Source: Sphingopyxis sp. H073
GTDB taxonomy: Bacteria; Pseudomonadota; Alphaproteobacteria; Sphingomonadales; Sphingomonadaceae
Length of the DNA: 64,000 nt
Assembly: GCF_001468395.1 (NCBI RefSeq)
Contig: NZ_LNSG01000008.1
Span: forward strand, 62,001 to 126,000
Reading direction: 5' to 3'
A program made the position numbers and the translations under genes. Positions within the stretch are counted from its first letter, which is position 1. Each line of letters opens with the position of its first letter. Below, piece by piece: positions 8,619 through 17,000 of this stretch. The notes beneath the pieces were generated by a model. That model worked only from the letters and a program-made list of their open reading frames with translations, had not been told where the DNA came from and did no database searches.

Positions 8619-9043
8619 CCTTCCAGACTATGTTCGAGCGTGATCTCGCAGTTGAGCAGCTTCGACACCGGGCAATTCTTCTCGGCCTCCGCGGCGATCG
8701 CGGCGAACTCCTCGGCCGAAATCCCCGGCACCTTGCCCGTCAGCGTCAGCGCCGACTTGGTAATGGTGAAACCCCCATCCTGCTGCTCGAGCGTCACCGC
8801 CGCGCCAGTTTCGAGCGTGTCGCCCGAATAGCCCGCGCGCGCCAGCCCGAAGGACAGCGCCATGGTAAAGCAGGCGGCATGCGCCGCTGCGATCAGTTCC
8901 TCGGGATTCGTCCCGGGCTGACCTTCGAAGCGCGTCCCGAAGCCATAGGGCTGTGCATTCAGCACCCCCGATTTGGTCGTGATCGATCCCTTGCCTTCCT
9001 TGCCGAAGCCTTCGTAGCGGGCAGATGCGCGGTTGACGGTCAT
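8615..9043 (-). CDS. OsmC/OhrA-family peroxiredoxin
   Basis: A 142-residue thiol peroxidase of the OsmC family, which reduces organic hydroperoxides in the cytosol. The two reactive cysteines are present: one in AAHAACFTMAL (about 58) and one in KNCPVSKLL (about 125), with the family hallmark GTNPEELIAAAHAACF. The length is typical. ATG start with AAGGAG ribosome site. The last four bases overlap the convergent 2H phosphoesterase gene. Exact subgroup (OsmC rather than Ohr) is likely from the PEELIAAAH segment but not proven. Confidence 0.92.
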   Translation of the reverse strand: MTVNRASARYEGFGKEGKGSITTKSGVLNAQPYGFGTRFEGQPGTNPEELIAAAHAACFTMALSFGLARAGYSGDTLETGAAVTLEQQDGGFTITKSALTLTGKVPGISAEEFAAIAAEAEKNCPVSKLLNCEITLEHSLEG

Positions 9044-9094
9044 GTTGGTCTCCTTCGGTTGGGTCGGCAGGACTCGATGATGATCGGGGAGCGA

Positions 9095-9298
9095 TCAGGC
9101 CGAAAGCAGCTTACGCCCTGACCCCAGTCGCTTCCACGCCTTTTCATGGAAGAAGAATGCGACGGCATTGATACAGGGCTCGATGATCGCGATCCCGCCG
9201 GCGAGCGTCGCCGAACCCGTCATCACATAGGCGACACTGAACCCGATGCTCAGGTGGATCGACAAATAGGTGAAGGTCTTGATCAGGTCGGTCGGCAT
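9095..9298 (-). CDS. DUF2061 small membrane protein
   Basis: A 67-residue protein with two membrane helices (about residues 9-28 and 31-50) and a basic C-terminus. The pattern HLSIGFSVAYVMTGSATLAGGIAIIEPCINAVAFFFHEKAWK is characteristic of DUF2061, an inner-membrane family of unknown function often found as single small genes. ATG at 9298 has GGAGA upstream. It follows the next upstream minus-strand gene (Mpo1-like) by 73 bases. Confidence 0.85.
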   Translation of the reverse strand: MPTDLIKTFTYLSIHLSIGFSVAYVMTGSATLAGGIAIIEPCINAVAFFFHEKAWKRLGSGRKLLSA

Positions 9299-9371
9299 CG
9301 TCCGTCTCCAGTAACTGCGAACACCAAGAATTTAAGAATGATTCGCAATAACGGCCAGCGATGGCTTTCGG

Positions 9372-9719
9372 TCAGTCTGATCGATTTTTGCGTTCGACCC
9401 CCGCGCGATCGAGCTCGGGGCCGAGCCGGCCGGTCAACCAGAGCCCCCACATCCGGAAATCGGCGGCGAGGCTCCACAGCGGATAGGTGAAGGTCGCCGG
9501 CCGGTTCTTCTCGACCCCGAAATGCGCGACCCACGCGAAGAAATAGCCCGCGACCGGCAAAGCGACGAGCCAGCCCCAGCGCGCCGTCAGCAGCGCCGCC
9601 GCCGCGATCAGCACGACAAGGCTGGTCCCGACATAGTGGAGCGCCCGCGTCCGCGGCTTGCTATGCTCGCGCAGGTAAAAGGGCCAGAATTCGGCGAAGT
9701 TCGTGTAGAGCCGTGACAT
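9372..9719 (-). CDS. DUF962/Mpo1-like membrane protein
   Basis: About 115 residues, with the family pattern [25 protein letters not shown], two central membrane helices (about 28-62), [29 protein letters not shown] and a short C-terminal tail. In yeast the homologous family is an Fe(II)-dependent dioxygenase of 2-hydroxy fatty acids, using His residues such as the HY and AHFGVEKN ones visible here. Whether the bacterial protein does the same is inference, though relevant because sphingomonads carry 2-hydroxy acyl chains in sphingolipids. The start is uncertain: I prefer 9719; a longer form from 9797 adds 26 residues that do not look like the family. Confidence 0.8.
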   Translation of the reverse strand: MSRLYTNFAEFWPFYLREHSKPRTRALHYVGTSLVVLIAAAALLTARWGWLVALPVAGYFFAWVAHFGVEKNRPATFTYPLWSLAADFRMWGLWLTGRLGPELDRAGVERKNRSD

Positions 9720-9847
9720 GGCGCCGAGGATGCGCTGCGGATGGCGGCTGGTCAAACGAAAGACACCCTGCCGTCGCAGCGCCAAATATTTCGGCATTCT
9801 GTGACAATGTGATAGGGTCGCGCGCGGGTCGGACAGGGGAGGCGGTC

Positions 9848-10069
9848 ATGAAGAAATCGGTTCGCGCGCTCATAGGGCTGGTCCTGCTCGACGCGATCAT
9901 CATCGGCGGCGCCTGGTGGATGATCGGGCAGACGCAAAGCGGTGCCTGGAATTCGAACGACCCGGCCGAATCGATCCGGCTGGTCACGACCTCCGCAGGC
10001 GCGATGGTCGGCATCGTCACCGTCGTGTTGCTGCTGGCCTTCTTCCGTCATCGCAGCGCCGGCAACTGA
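9848..10069 (+). CDS. Small two-helix membrane protein
   Basis: A 73-residue protein with an N-terminal membrane helix (about 7-27, including GLVLLDAIIIGGAWWMIG), a polar loop and a second helix (about 50-66), ending FFRHRSAGN. Function and family not recognised. The ATG at 9848 has a strong AGGGGAGG site seven bases upstream. A strong hairpin follows the stop at 10075, so it is probably a single-gene transcript. Confidence 0.65.
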   Translation: MKKSVRALIGLVLLDAIIIGGAWWMIGQTQSGAWNSNDPAESIRLVTTSAGAMVGIVTVVLLLAFFRHRSAGN

Positions 10070-10074
10070 ACGAA

Positions 10075-10110
10075 GCCGCCCGACCGTCACCCTTCGGGAG
10101 GTCGGGCGGC
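10075..10110 (+). terminator. Hairpin terminator after the small membrane protein
   Basis: An 11-base perfect inverted repeat, GCCGCCCGACC at 10075-10085 and its complement at 10100-10110, around a 14-base loop. It starts six bases after the stop codon. There is no T-run, so intrinsic termination is plausible but not certain. Confidence 0.55.
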
Positions 10111-10173
10111 GCCGGCGGTTCCGCCCGGTCCCCCTTCGGATAAACCGCCGCCAACCTGTGCGGGGAAATTGTG

Positions 10174-10232
10174 CCCTCCCGCCGGGGTCCTGCGTGGCGG
10201 GAGGGCTGGCCCCGTGCCGGCGTACGGGCCAG
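10174..10232 (-). terminator. Two tandem hairpins downstream of the 59-residue exported peptide gene
   Basis: First hairpin: CCCTCCCGCC (10174-10183) pairs perfectly with 10196-10205. Second: CTGGCCC (10206-10212) pairs with 10226-10232, extended by a further CGT/ACG. Read on the minus strand they lie just after the stop at 10251 and probably end that transcript; the weak A/T run that follows is AATTT. Confidence 0.5.
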
Positions 10233-10250
10233 CACGGAACGGGAGGCTTA

Positions 10251-10430
10251 TTAGCGCGCCGCCTCGCGGACCTTCTGCACCGCGGGAAGGAGAAGGCCGA
10301 TCAGGATCTGGATCGGGCCGCTGCTGATCGTCATGCTGCCCTGCGCGGGCTGCGCCGACTGCGCCATCGCGGGGGTCGCCGACAGCGCGATCGTCAGGGC
10401 CATCACGGGGGCGATCATCTTCCGGGTCAT
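10251..10430 (-). CDS. Small exported peptide ending in a pseudopilin-like hydrophobic segment
   Basis: A 59-residue protein from an ATG at 10430 with a GAGGAAGAG ribosome site. It has a clear Sec signal peptide (residues 5-23, likely cleaved at AMAQ), a short Ser/Gln-rich stretch, and a C-terminal hydrophobic and basic segment ILIGLLLPAVQKVREAAR that ends the protein. That segment is strikingly similar to the N-terminal helix found in type II pseudopilin-like DUF1559 proteins (LLPAVQxxREAAR), but here it is at the C-terminus, with no prepilin peptidase site (GFTLIE) before it. Function unknown. A longer reading frame to 10547 exists but lacks a ribosome site. Confidence 0.65.
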   Translation of the reverse strand: MTRKMIAPVMALTIALSATPAMAQSAQPAQGSMTISSGPIQILIGLLLPAVQKVREAAR

Positions 10431-10572
10431 CGTCTCTTCCTCTCGATCTGTCCGCCGGGGGGCGGTTGATGTTTCGATGAAGAGCTTTTGCCGCATGACG
10501 TCACATCTCGCGGTGATCGCGGTCACTCGCGCGAAGAAAAATGACAAGAGACTGAAAAGAAAGCGAAGAAAC

Positions 10573-11037
10573 TTATCCTGCTCGTTTCAGCCGCACCAAA
10601 GCCGTGTCGAGCGCCTGCAGGAATTGCGACCGGTCGGCCTTGGAGAAGGGCGGCGGCCCGCCGAGTCCTTCGCCCATGCCGGCGCGCAGGTCGGCCATGA
10701 TCGCGCGCGTCGCGATCGCGGGGCCGATCGATGCGGCCGTAAATGGCTTGCCGGTCGGCGCGAGCACCGTCGCCCCGGCCTTCAGCGCGCGATCGGCCAG
10801 CAATATGTCCGCAGTGATCACGACGCTCGTCGCACTGGCAGCCTCGGCAATCCAGTCGTCGGCGGCGTCGAACCCGTCCGAGACGACCACGCGCTCGATC
10901 AATGGATGGTCTGGCACGCGCAGCCGGCTGCTGCTGACAATCTTCACCGCCACTTCGTGCCGCCACGCGACCTTGTAGATCTCGTCCTTTACCGGACAGG
11001 CATCGGCATCGACGAGGATCTGGACGGTCACGGGCAT
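10573..11037 (-). CDS. yaiI: YaiI/YqxD (DUF188, UPF0178) family protein
   Basis: A 154-residue cytosolic protein of the UPF0178 family. Diagnostic features are LVDADACPVKDEIYKVA at the N-terminus, RVVVSDGFDAADDWIA, and VVITADILLADRALKAGATVLAPTGKPF. The acidic residues resemble the metal site of PIN/NYN-type nucleases, so a nuclease role has been suggested for the family, but no activity is established. It begins one base after the DUF427 gene ends, so the two are surely co-transcribed. Confidence 0.88.
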   Translation of the reverse strand: MPVTVQILVDADACPVKDEIYKVAWRHEVAVKIVSSSRLRVPDHPLIERVVVSDGFDAADDWIAEAASATSVVITADILLADRALKAGATVLAPTGKPFTAASIGPAIATRAIMADLRAGMGEGLGGPPPFSKADRSQFLQALDTALVRLKRAG

Positions 11038-11331
11038 CTATGGACGAAGGCAGCCGACCTCGACGCCCTTCCAGAAGGCGATGCGGCCCGCGATCGCCGC
11101 CGCCGCTTCCTTGGGTTCCGGATAATACCAGGCCGCGTCTTCGTTCACCCGCCCGTCGACCGTGACATGATGATAATGCGCGACGCCCTTCCACGGGCAA
11201 AAGCTTGTCGTCGCGCTGTCCGACAACAGCGCCGCATCGACCGCGGCGCGCGGAAAATAGGAATTGCCCTCGACGACGACGATGTCGTCGCTGTCGGCGA
11301 TCACCGCACCGTTCCACACGGCCTTCACCAT
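11038..11331 (-). CDS. DUF427 domain protein
   Basis: A 97-residue beta-rich protein of the DUF427 family: KAVWNGAVIADSDDIVVVEGNSYFP, then CPWKGVAHYHHVTVDGR, then DAAWYYPEPKEAAAAIAGRIAFWKG. All three blocks are family hallmarks and the length is complete. Function is not established. It is directly followed by yaiI with no intervening bases. Confidence 0.9.
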   Translation of the reverse strand: MVKAVWNGAVIADSDDIVVVEGNSYFPRAAVDAALLSDSATTSFCPWKGVAHYHHVTVDGRVNEDAAWYYPEPKEAAAAIAGRIAFWKGVEVGCLRP

Positions 11332-11365
11332 GACGGCCTCATGTTTTCCACCGCGGCATGCGCGG

Positions 11366-11497
11366 TCATTTCTTCATATTGTCGAGCCCGGCGACAACGC
11401 CCGGCTTGGTCGACGGATTGCTCGCGTTCGGCTTCTTGGGCTTTTCGGCCTTTGGTTTGCGGGCTTCGCGGCTCGATTTCTTCTGGCCTTTGGCCAT
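11366..11497 (-). CDS. Lys-rich 43-residue protein
   Basis: ATG at 11497 to TGA at 11366. It begins MAKGQKKSSREARKPKAEKP and ends VVAGLDNMKK. It is strongly basic (many Lys and Arg), has no hydrophobic helix and is likely disordered, with the look of a nucleic-acid-binding or ribosome-associated small protein. I recall similar short Lys-rich proteins in other sphingomonads, but this rests on memory only. It lies between tauE and DUF427 on the same strand. The bases before the ATG are AAGGTATTTACC, which offers an AAGG ribosome site. Confidence 0.6.
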   Translation of the reverse strand: MAKGQKKSSREARKPKAEKPKKPNASNPSTKPGVVAGLDNMKK

Positions 11498-11584
11498 GGT
11501 AAATACCTTTGCGTCGGCGGGCATGAACACCCGTCGCCGGACAGCCTAGGCGCTTTGCACGCCCGCGTCGCCCTATTCCGGCAA

Positions 11585-12343
11585 TCATCCGTGCAGCCCG
11601 TCCCAGAGCAGCTTCGCGCCGAGGAAGACCATCAAGAGATAGATGAGGACATAGAAACGTTCGGGATTCATCCGCTTCATCCAGCGCACCGTCAGCAGGG
11701 TCGAGACGATCGCGAGCGGCATCAGCAGCAGCGCCGCGACGATTACCTCGTGCGGAAAGGCGCCGAGCGCGAGATAGGCGGGCACCTTCATCCAGTTGAC
11801 GATCGCAAACAGGATCGCGCTGGTGCCGATGAAGGTCAGGTGCGGCAGCTTGCGCGGCGTCACCCACATCTGGAACGGCGGTCCGCCGGCGTGCGCGATC
11901 TGGCTCGTCAGCCCCATAATCCCGCCGAAGATCGTCCCGACCCAGCCGGGCGAGGTCGACGCCGCGACGACGCGTCCGCCGCGCTCGACCCACAGGCGAT
12001 AGACGCCGAACGCCAGCGTGATCGCGCCCAGCGCCATCATCAACTGCGCCTCGTTGACCCGCTCGGCATAGAACCAGCCCGCCGCGACACCGACCGCCGC
12101 GCCGGGCAGCATCCAGCCGATGATCCAGCCGTCCCATGTGTGACGAAAAGCCCAGACGCTGATTACGTCCTGCACGATCAGGATCGGCAGCAGCACCGCC
12201 GCGGCGGTCGCGGGCGGCAGGACGAGCGCCGCGAGCGGGGTTGCAAGTGCGCCGACTCCGGCCAGCCCGCCCTTCGCCATGCCGACGAGGATCACCGCCG
12301 CGACGAGCACCGCGAGCGTTACCGGGTCGGCCAACAGGCTCAT
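11585..12343 (-). CDS. TauE/SafE-family sulfite/anion exporter
   Basis: An inner-membrane protein of 252 residues with about eight hydrophobic helices. The N-terminal pattern [25 protein letters not shown] and the repeated internal [21 protein letters not shown] are hallmarks of the TauE/SafE (DUF81) family, which exports sulfite, sulfoacetate or other small anions. The substrate cannot be told. Its ATG overlaps the ung stop by four bases (ATGA), so the two are coupled. No sulfur-metabolism gene is near. Confidence 0.9.
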   Translation of the reverse strand: MSLLADPVTLAVLVAAVILVGMAKGGLAGVGALATPLAALVLPPATAAAVLLPILIVQDVISVWAFRHTWDGWIIGWMLPGAAVGVAAGWFYAERVNEAQLMMALGAITLAFGVYRLWVERGGRVVAASTSPGWVGTIFGGIMGLTSQIAHAGGPPFQMWVTPRKLPHLTFIGTSAILFAIVNWMKVPAYLALGAFPHEVIVAALLLMPLAIVSTLLTVRWMKRMNPERFYVLIYLLMVFLGAKLLWDGLHG

Positions 12344-13053
12344 GCGGCGGGCGCCTCCGGATTGTCGGGCAGGCGCCAGTCGATCAACCCGCGCCCGTGC
12401 GCCTCGAGGAACGCGTTCGCCTGGCTGAAGGGCTTCGACCCGAAAAAGCCGTTATGCGCCGACAGCGGCGACGGGTGCGGCGCGCGCAGGATCAGGTGCG
12501 GACTTCCCGCGCCCAGCCCCGGCACATTCGCCGCCTTGCGCTGCGCATGGCTGCCCCACAGGATGAACACTTTCGGCGCCGGATCGGCCGCGACCGCGGC
12601 AACTGCGGCGTCGGTGAATTTCTCCCACCCCTTGCCTTGGTGCGACGCCGCCATTCCGGCTTCGACCGTCAGGCAATTGTTGAGCAGCAGCACGCCTTGT
12701 TCGGCCCAATGCTTGAGGTAACCGTGCGACGCGGGCGCGATGCCGAGATCGGCCTTCATTTCCTTGTAGATGTTGACGAGGCTCGGCGGGGTGCGGACGC
12801 CGGGCTGGACCGAGAAGCAGAGGCCGTGCGCCTGCCCCGGCCCGTGATAGGGGTCCTGCCCCAATATCACGACGCGCACATCCTGCGGCGGCGTCGCGTC
12901 GAGCGCGGCGAACCAGTCGCGCGGACGCGGATAGATTGCCTTTCCCTTGTCGCGCTCGCCCGCGAGAAACGCCTTCAGCGCCGCCATATAGGGCTGCTCG
13001 AACTCGCCGCCGATCGCGGCGAGCCAGTCGGGATGCAATTTGACCTCGGCCAT
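12340..13053 (-). CDS. ung: Uracil-DNA glycosylase, family 1
   Basis: Removes uracil from DNA to start base excision repair. Motif A, GQDPYHG, has the catalytic Asp at about residue 67; motif B, HPSPLSAH, is at about residue 196. [12 protein letters not shown] and FILWGSHAQ fill the uracil pocket and core. Length (237 residues) is normal, so the gene is intact. It overlaps tauE by four bases downstream and is divergent from hisE across 83 bases. Confidence 0.97.
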   Translation of the reverse strand: MAEVKLHPDWLAAIGGEFEQPYMAALKAFLAGERDKGKAIYPRPRDWFAALDATPPQDVRVVILGQDPYHGPGQAHGLCFSVQPGVRTPPSLVNIYKEMKADLGIAPASHGYLKHWAEQGVLLLNNCLTVEAGMAASHQGKGWEKFTDAAVAAVAADPAPKVFILWGSHAQRKAANVPGLGAGSPHLILRAPHPSPLSAHNGFFGSKPFSQANAFLEAHGRGLIDWRLPDNPEAPAA

Positions 13054-13136
13054 GTCCGCGCTTCACCAGAGGCATCGCGGCTTGTCCAGCGCCTTTCCCG
13101 CCGCTAGGCACGGCGACGAACGAAAGGGCGGCTCCT

Positions 13137-13463
13137 ATGGCGATCGGCGAGACATTGACGCAGCTCGAAGCGGTGGTGAACGACCGGCTCGCCGCCGGCG
13201 ACGCGGGCGCATCCTATGTCGCGAGCCTCGCCGCGAAGGGCCGCGGCAAGATCGCGCAGAAGCTCGGCGAGGAGGCGACCGAAACCATCATCGCCGCGCT
13301 CACCGAGGACGATGCGGCGCTGACCGGGGAAGCGGCCGACCTCATCTTCCACCTCACCATCCTGCTCGCCGACCGCGGCCTCGGCTGGGACGCCGTCGCT
13401 GCCGAACTCGGTCGACGCCACGGCACCTCGGGCCACGCCGAAAAAGCCAGCCGCCCCCAATAG
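13137..13463 (+). CDS. hisE: Phosphoribosyl-ATP pyrophosphatase
   Basis: Second step of histidine biosynthesis: hydrolyses phosphoribosyl-ATP to phosphoribosyl-AMP and pyrophosphate. The 108-residue MazG-like helical fold shows the metal-binding acidic residues in KLGEEATETIIAA and GEAADLIFHLTILL. The length is normal for the stand-alone enzyme, which is separate from HisI. The other his genes are presumably just upstream elsewhere, not in this window. AAGGG lies before the ATG; the next gene starts nine bases after the stop. Confidence 0.95.
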   Translation: MAIGETLTQLEAVVNDRLAAGDAGASYVASLAAKGRGKIAQKLGEEATETIIAALTEDDAALTGEAADLIFHLTILLADRGLGWDAVAAELGRRHGTSGHAEKASRPQ

Positions 13464-13472
13464 GAGCCTTCC

Positions 13473-13850
13473 ATGCCGATCGACGCGACGCTTCCCTATG
13501 ACGACAGCAATATCTTCGCGCGCATCCTGCGCCGCGAACTGCCGTCGAAGACCGTCTATGAGGACGAGTTCGCACTCGCCTTCCACGACATCAATCCGCA
13601 GGCGCCGCTGCATATCCTCGTGATCCCCAAGGGCCCTTACGTCAGCTGGGACGATTTTTCGGAGCGCGGCAGCGACGCCGAAATCGCCGGCTTCGTCCGC
13701 GCCGTCGGCAAGGTCGCGCGCGATCAGGGCATCGTCGCCCCGGGTTATCGGCTGCTCGCCAACGTCGGCTTCGACAGTCATCAGGAGGTGCCGCACCTCC
13801 ACGTCCATATCTTCGCGGGGCAGAAGCTGGGGCCGATGCTCGCAAGGTAA
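13473..13850 (+). CDS. hinT: HIT-family nucleotide hydrolase (HinT-like)
   Basis: A 125-residue histidine-triad protein. The C-terminal HLHVHIFAGQ is the HxHxH catalytic motif; NIFARILRRELPSKTVYED is the usual N-terminus of HinT/YcfF purine nucleoside phosphoramidases. A role in hydrolysing AMP-lysine or AMP-amide compounds is known for the family. It follows hisE by nine bases, a common pairing in alphaproteobacteria. TAGGAG precedes the ATG. Confidence 0.94.
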   Translation: MPIDATLPYDDSNIFARILRRELPSKTVYEDEFALAFHDINPQAPLHILVIPKGPYVSWDDFSERGSDAEIAGFVRAVGKVARDQGIVAPGYRLLANVGFDSHQEVPHLHVHIFAGQKLGPMLAR

Positions 13851-13869
13851 GGGGGCAACCGTCCAACCT

Positions 13870-13898
13870 CGTCATCCCGCATCAAGTCCGGGATGACG
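13870..13898. repeat. Palindromic intergenic repeat (GTCATCCC type)
   Basis: CGTCATCCCG (13870-13879) and its exact complement (13889-13898) around a 9-base loop. It lies 20 bases after hinT, with no gene until 14069. It could end the hisE-hinT transcript. Short palindromes of this kind recur between genes in the window. Confidence 0.6.
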
Positions 13899-14068
13899 AA
13901 TGAAGTTGAATCCGTTTTCCGACTCTCCCCATTTTCGAGTCTGTCTATGCTGGCCGTCACAGCGCTTTCCCGCTTTGCGATTAACCGTGCGCGCTGCGCG
14001 GCGACGGGTGGACTCATGCACCCGTTTCCAGCAGGATAGCATTTCGGGTCAGACCGGGGAGACAAGGC

Positions 14069-17000
14069 ATGCGGCACGGGTGGCGGGCGCTGGCGAAGCG
14101 CTATGCCGGCAGGATCAAGCTGGCGCTGATCGTTCCCCTCGGCCTCGCGCTCGTCGCCGCGGGCGGCGACACCGTCCCGCAGGTCACGCTCGCGACCCCC
14201 GGCTCGTCGGGCACCGGCGACGGCACGATCAGCCGCTTCACGCTGCGCTTCTCCGAGGACATGGTCCCGCTCGGCGATCCGCGTGCCAGGGCGCCCGCGA
14301 CCCATGACTGCAAGGTCGATGCAACGAGCCGTTGGGTCGACACGCGCACCTGGGTGCTCGAATTCGAAAAATCGCTCCCCGGCGGCGTCAGCTGCCACGT
14401 CGAGCTCCGCAGCGACCTGACGACCGTGCGCGGCGTGAGCGTCGTCGGAAACAGCCGGTTCGAGATCGACACCGGCGGCCCCTCGGCGCGCGCGGTGCTG
14501 GCGGGCGGCACCTATGACGGGATCGAGGAGGACCAGATCTTCCTCGTCGCGACCAACGTCGCCGCCGACCGCGCCTCGGTCGGCCGCTTCGCCTATTGCG
14601 CGGTCGACGGTATCGGCGAGAAGATTCCCATCGACGTGCTCCCGCGCGACACCGCGGTGCAAATCCTCCAAGGCCTCGGCAGCGATTGGTCGGCGCAGTC
14701 CTTCGCCTATGACGCGGGCCTGCCGCTGCGCCTGCCCGCCGCGGGCAGCGACCGCGATGCGCTGCTCGAGCGTGTCGTTCCGGTCAAATGCCGCCGTCCG
14801 CTGCCACCGGGCCGCGAGATGGCGCTCGTATGGGACGCACGCATTTCGCAGGCCGGAGTGCCCGGCCGCACCGCGGGCCGCGACCAGCGTTTCGACCATG
14901 ATGTGCGCCCCGCCTTCACCGCCAAAATGTCGTGCAGCCGCGTCAATCCGCAGGCGGGCTGCAACCCGCTGAAGGACGTCAATGTCATCTTCGCTGCGCC
15001 GGTGCCGCGCGAAACCGCGCTCGCTGCGACGCTCAGGACCGCCGACGGCAAGAGCTATGCCGCGAAGTTCGACGACGACGACAAGAACGACACATATCTC
15101 GAACGCGTTCACTTCTCGGGCCCGCTGTCGCAGAATGTCGACGCGACGCTCGTCCTGCCGGCAGACGTCACCGACCAGAGCGGCCGCAAGCTGCAGAACC
15201 AGTCGAACTTCCCATTGAAATTCCACATCGACCGCGCGCCGCCGCTGGTCAAATTCGCGGCCGAATTCGGCATTCTCGAAGCGTCGGAGGGCGGCATCCT
15301 GCCCGTCACCGTGCGCGGAGTCGAGGCGTCGATGGTCAGCAAAAACCTCAAGATGCCCGCGACCACGCTGAAGGTCGGCGACGACGATGCCGCCATCGCG
15401 CGCTGGCTGAAGCGCGTCGCCGATGCCGACGACACCGATTATCGCGAGGAAAAGAACGCGAAAGGCGAGGACGTCACGGTCAACTACACCGGCACCAAAT
15501 CGGTGTTCGAGGACGCGCCCGCAGGCGGCGAACGCCGCGACATGCAGCTGGCGCCTGCCGCCGGCGGCAAGGAATTCGAGGTCGTCGGCATTCCGCTGAC
15601 CGAAAAGGGATTCCATATCGTCGAGATCGCGAGCCCCGAACTCGGCGCGGTGCTGCTCGGCCGCAAGGCGACGCGTTATGTCGCGACCGCGGCGCTCGTC
15701 ACCAACATGGCGGTGCATTTCAAATGGGGCCGCGAAAGCTCGCTCGCCTGGGTGACGGCGCTCGACACCGGCCTGCCCGTCGCGGGCGCCGAGATCCGCG
15801 TCATCGACAGCTGCACCGGCCGCCTGCTCGCGCGCGGCACCGCCGACAAGTCGGGCCGCCTCGCCTTCGCGTCGACCCTGCCGCAGCCCGAAACCTATGC
15901 GAGCTGCGAGGACGACCCCGATCCCGCGAACAGCGAGGGCCACGCGCTGATGGTCAGCGCCCGCAGCGGCGACGATTTCAGCTTCACGCTCACCGACTGG
16001 GGCAACGGCATCCGTCCCTATGATTTCGACCTTCCCTATGGATGGTCCGAACGCGGCGATATCCTCCACACGCTCTTCGACCGCGCGCTCGTCAAGGCGG
16101 GCGAGACGGTCCACATGAAGCATATCCTGCGCCGTCCCGTCGGGACGGGCTTCTCGACGCCGGGGCCGCTCGCGGGCAAGCTCCGCCTCGTCCATCGCGG
16201 TTCGGATACCGAATTCGAAATGCCGTTCAGCATCGACGCGAACGGCGCCGGCGAGACGACATGGAATGTCCCCGCGTCCGCCCCGATGGGCGACTATGAA
16301 CTCGTTTTCGTGACCAAGGACAAGAAGGGCGAGGACAAGACGATCTGGTCGGGCCAGACGGTCAAGGTCGACGAATATCGCCTGCCGACGATGAAGGCGA
16401 CCGTGACCGGGCCAAAGACGCCCCCGGTGCGCCCGACGACGGTGCCGCTCTCCTTTTTCGTCGGCTATCTCTCGGGTGGCCCGGCACCGAATATTCCGGT
16501 CGAGATCCGCACCAATTTCCGCGCCAGCTGGAACGCGCCCGAGGATTATCGGGACTGGGATTTCGACGGCCAGCCGGTCAAGGAAGGCGTGATCCAGCTC
16601 GACGACAGCGGCGAAGAACCCGAGGCCGACCTTCCGCTCGCGCGCTCGGTTCCGCTGAGGCTCGACGCGAACGGAAGCGCCGCGACCAATATCACCGTCG
16701 ACCAGCCGGTCACCCAGCCGACGCAGATGGCGGTCGAAATGGACTATGAGGACGCGAATGGCGAGACGCTGACGTCGAGCCGCCGCATCATGCTCTTCCC
16801 GTCGGCGGTGCGCCTCGGCGTCAAGACCGACGGCTGGCTGATGCGCGACAACGATCTCCGCCTCAATTTCGTCGCGCTCGACCTCGATGGCCGCCCGATC
16901 GCGGGGCAGCGCGTCCAGGTCGCGCTTTACAATCGCGAGATCATCACCGCGCGGCGCCGCCTGATCGGCGGCTTCTACGCCTATGACAACCAGATGCGCA

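Noticed and set aside
10333..11502. 389-codon plus-strand frame across yaiI and DUF427
   Set aside because: Antisense to two clear small genes and lacking any recognisable domain.
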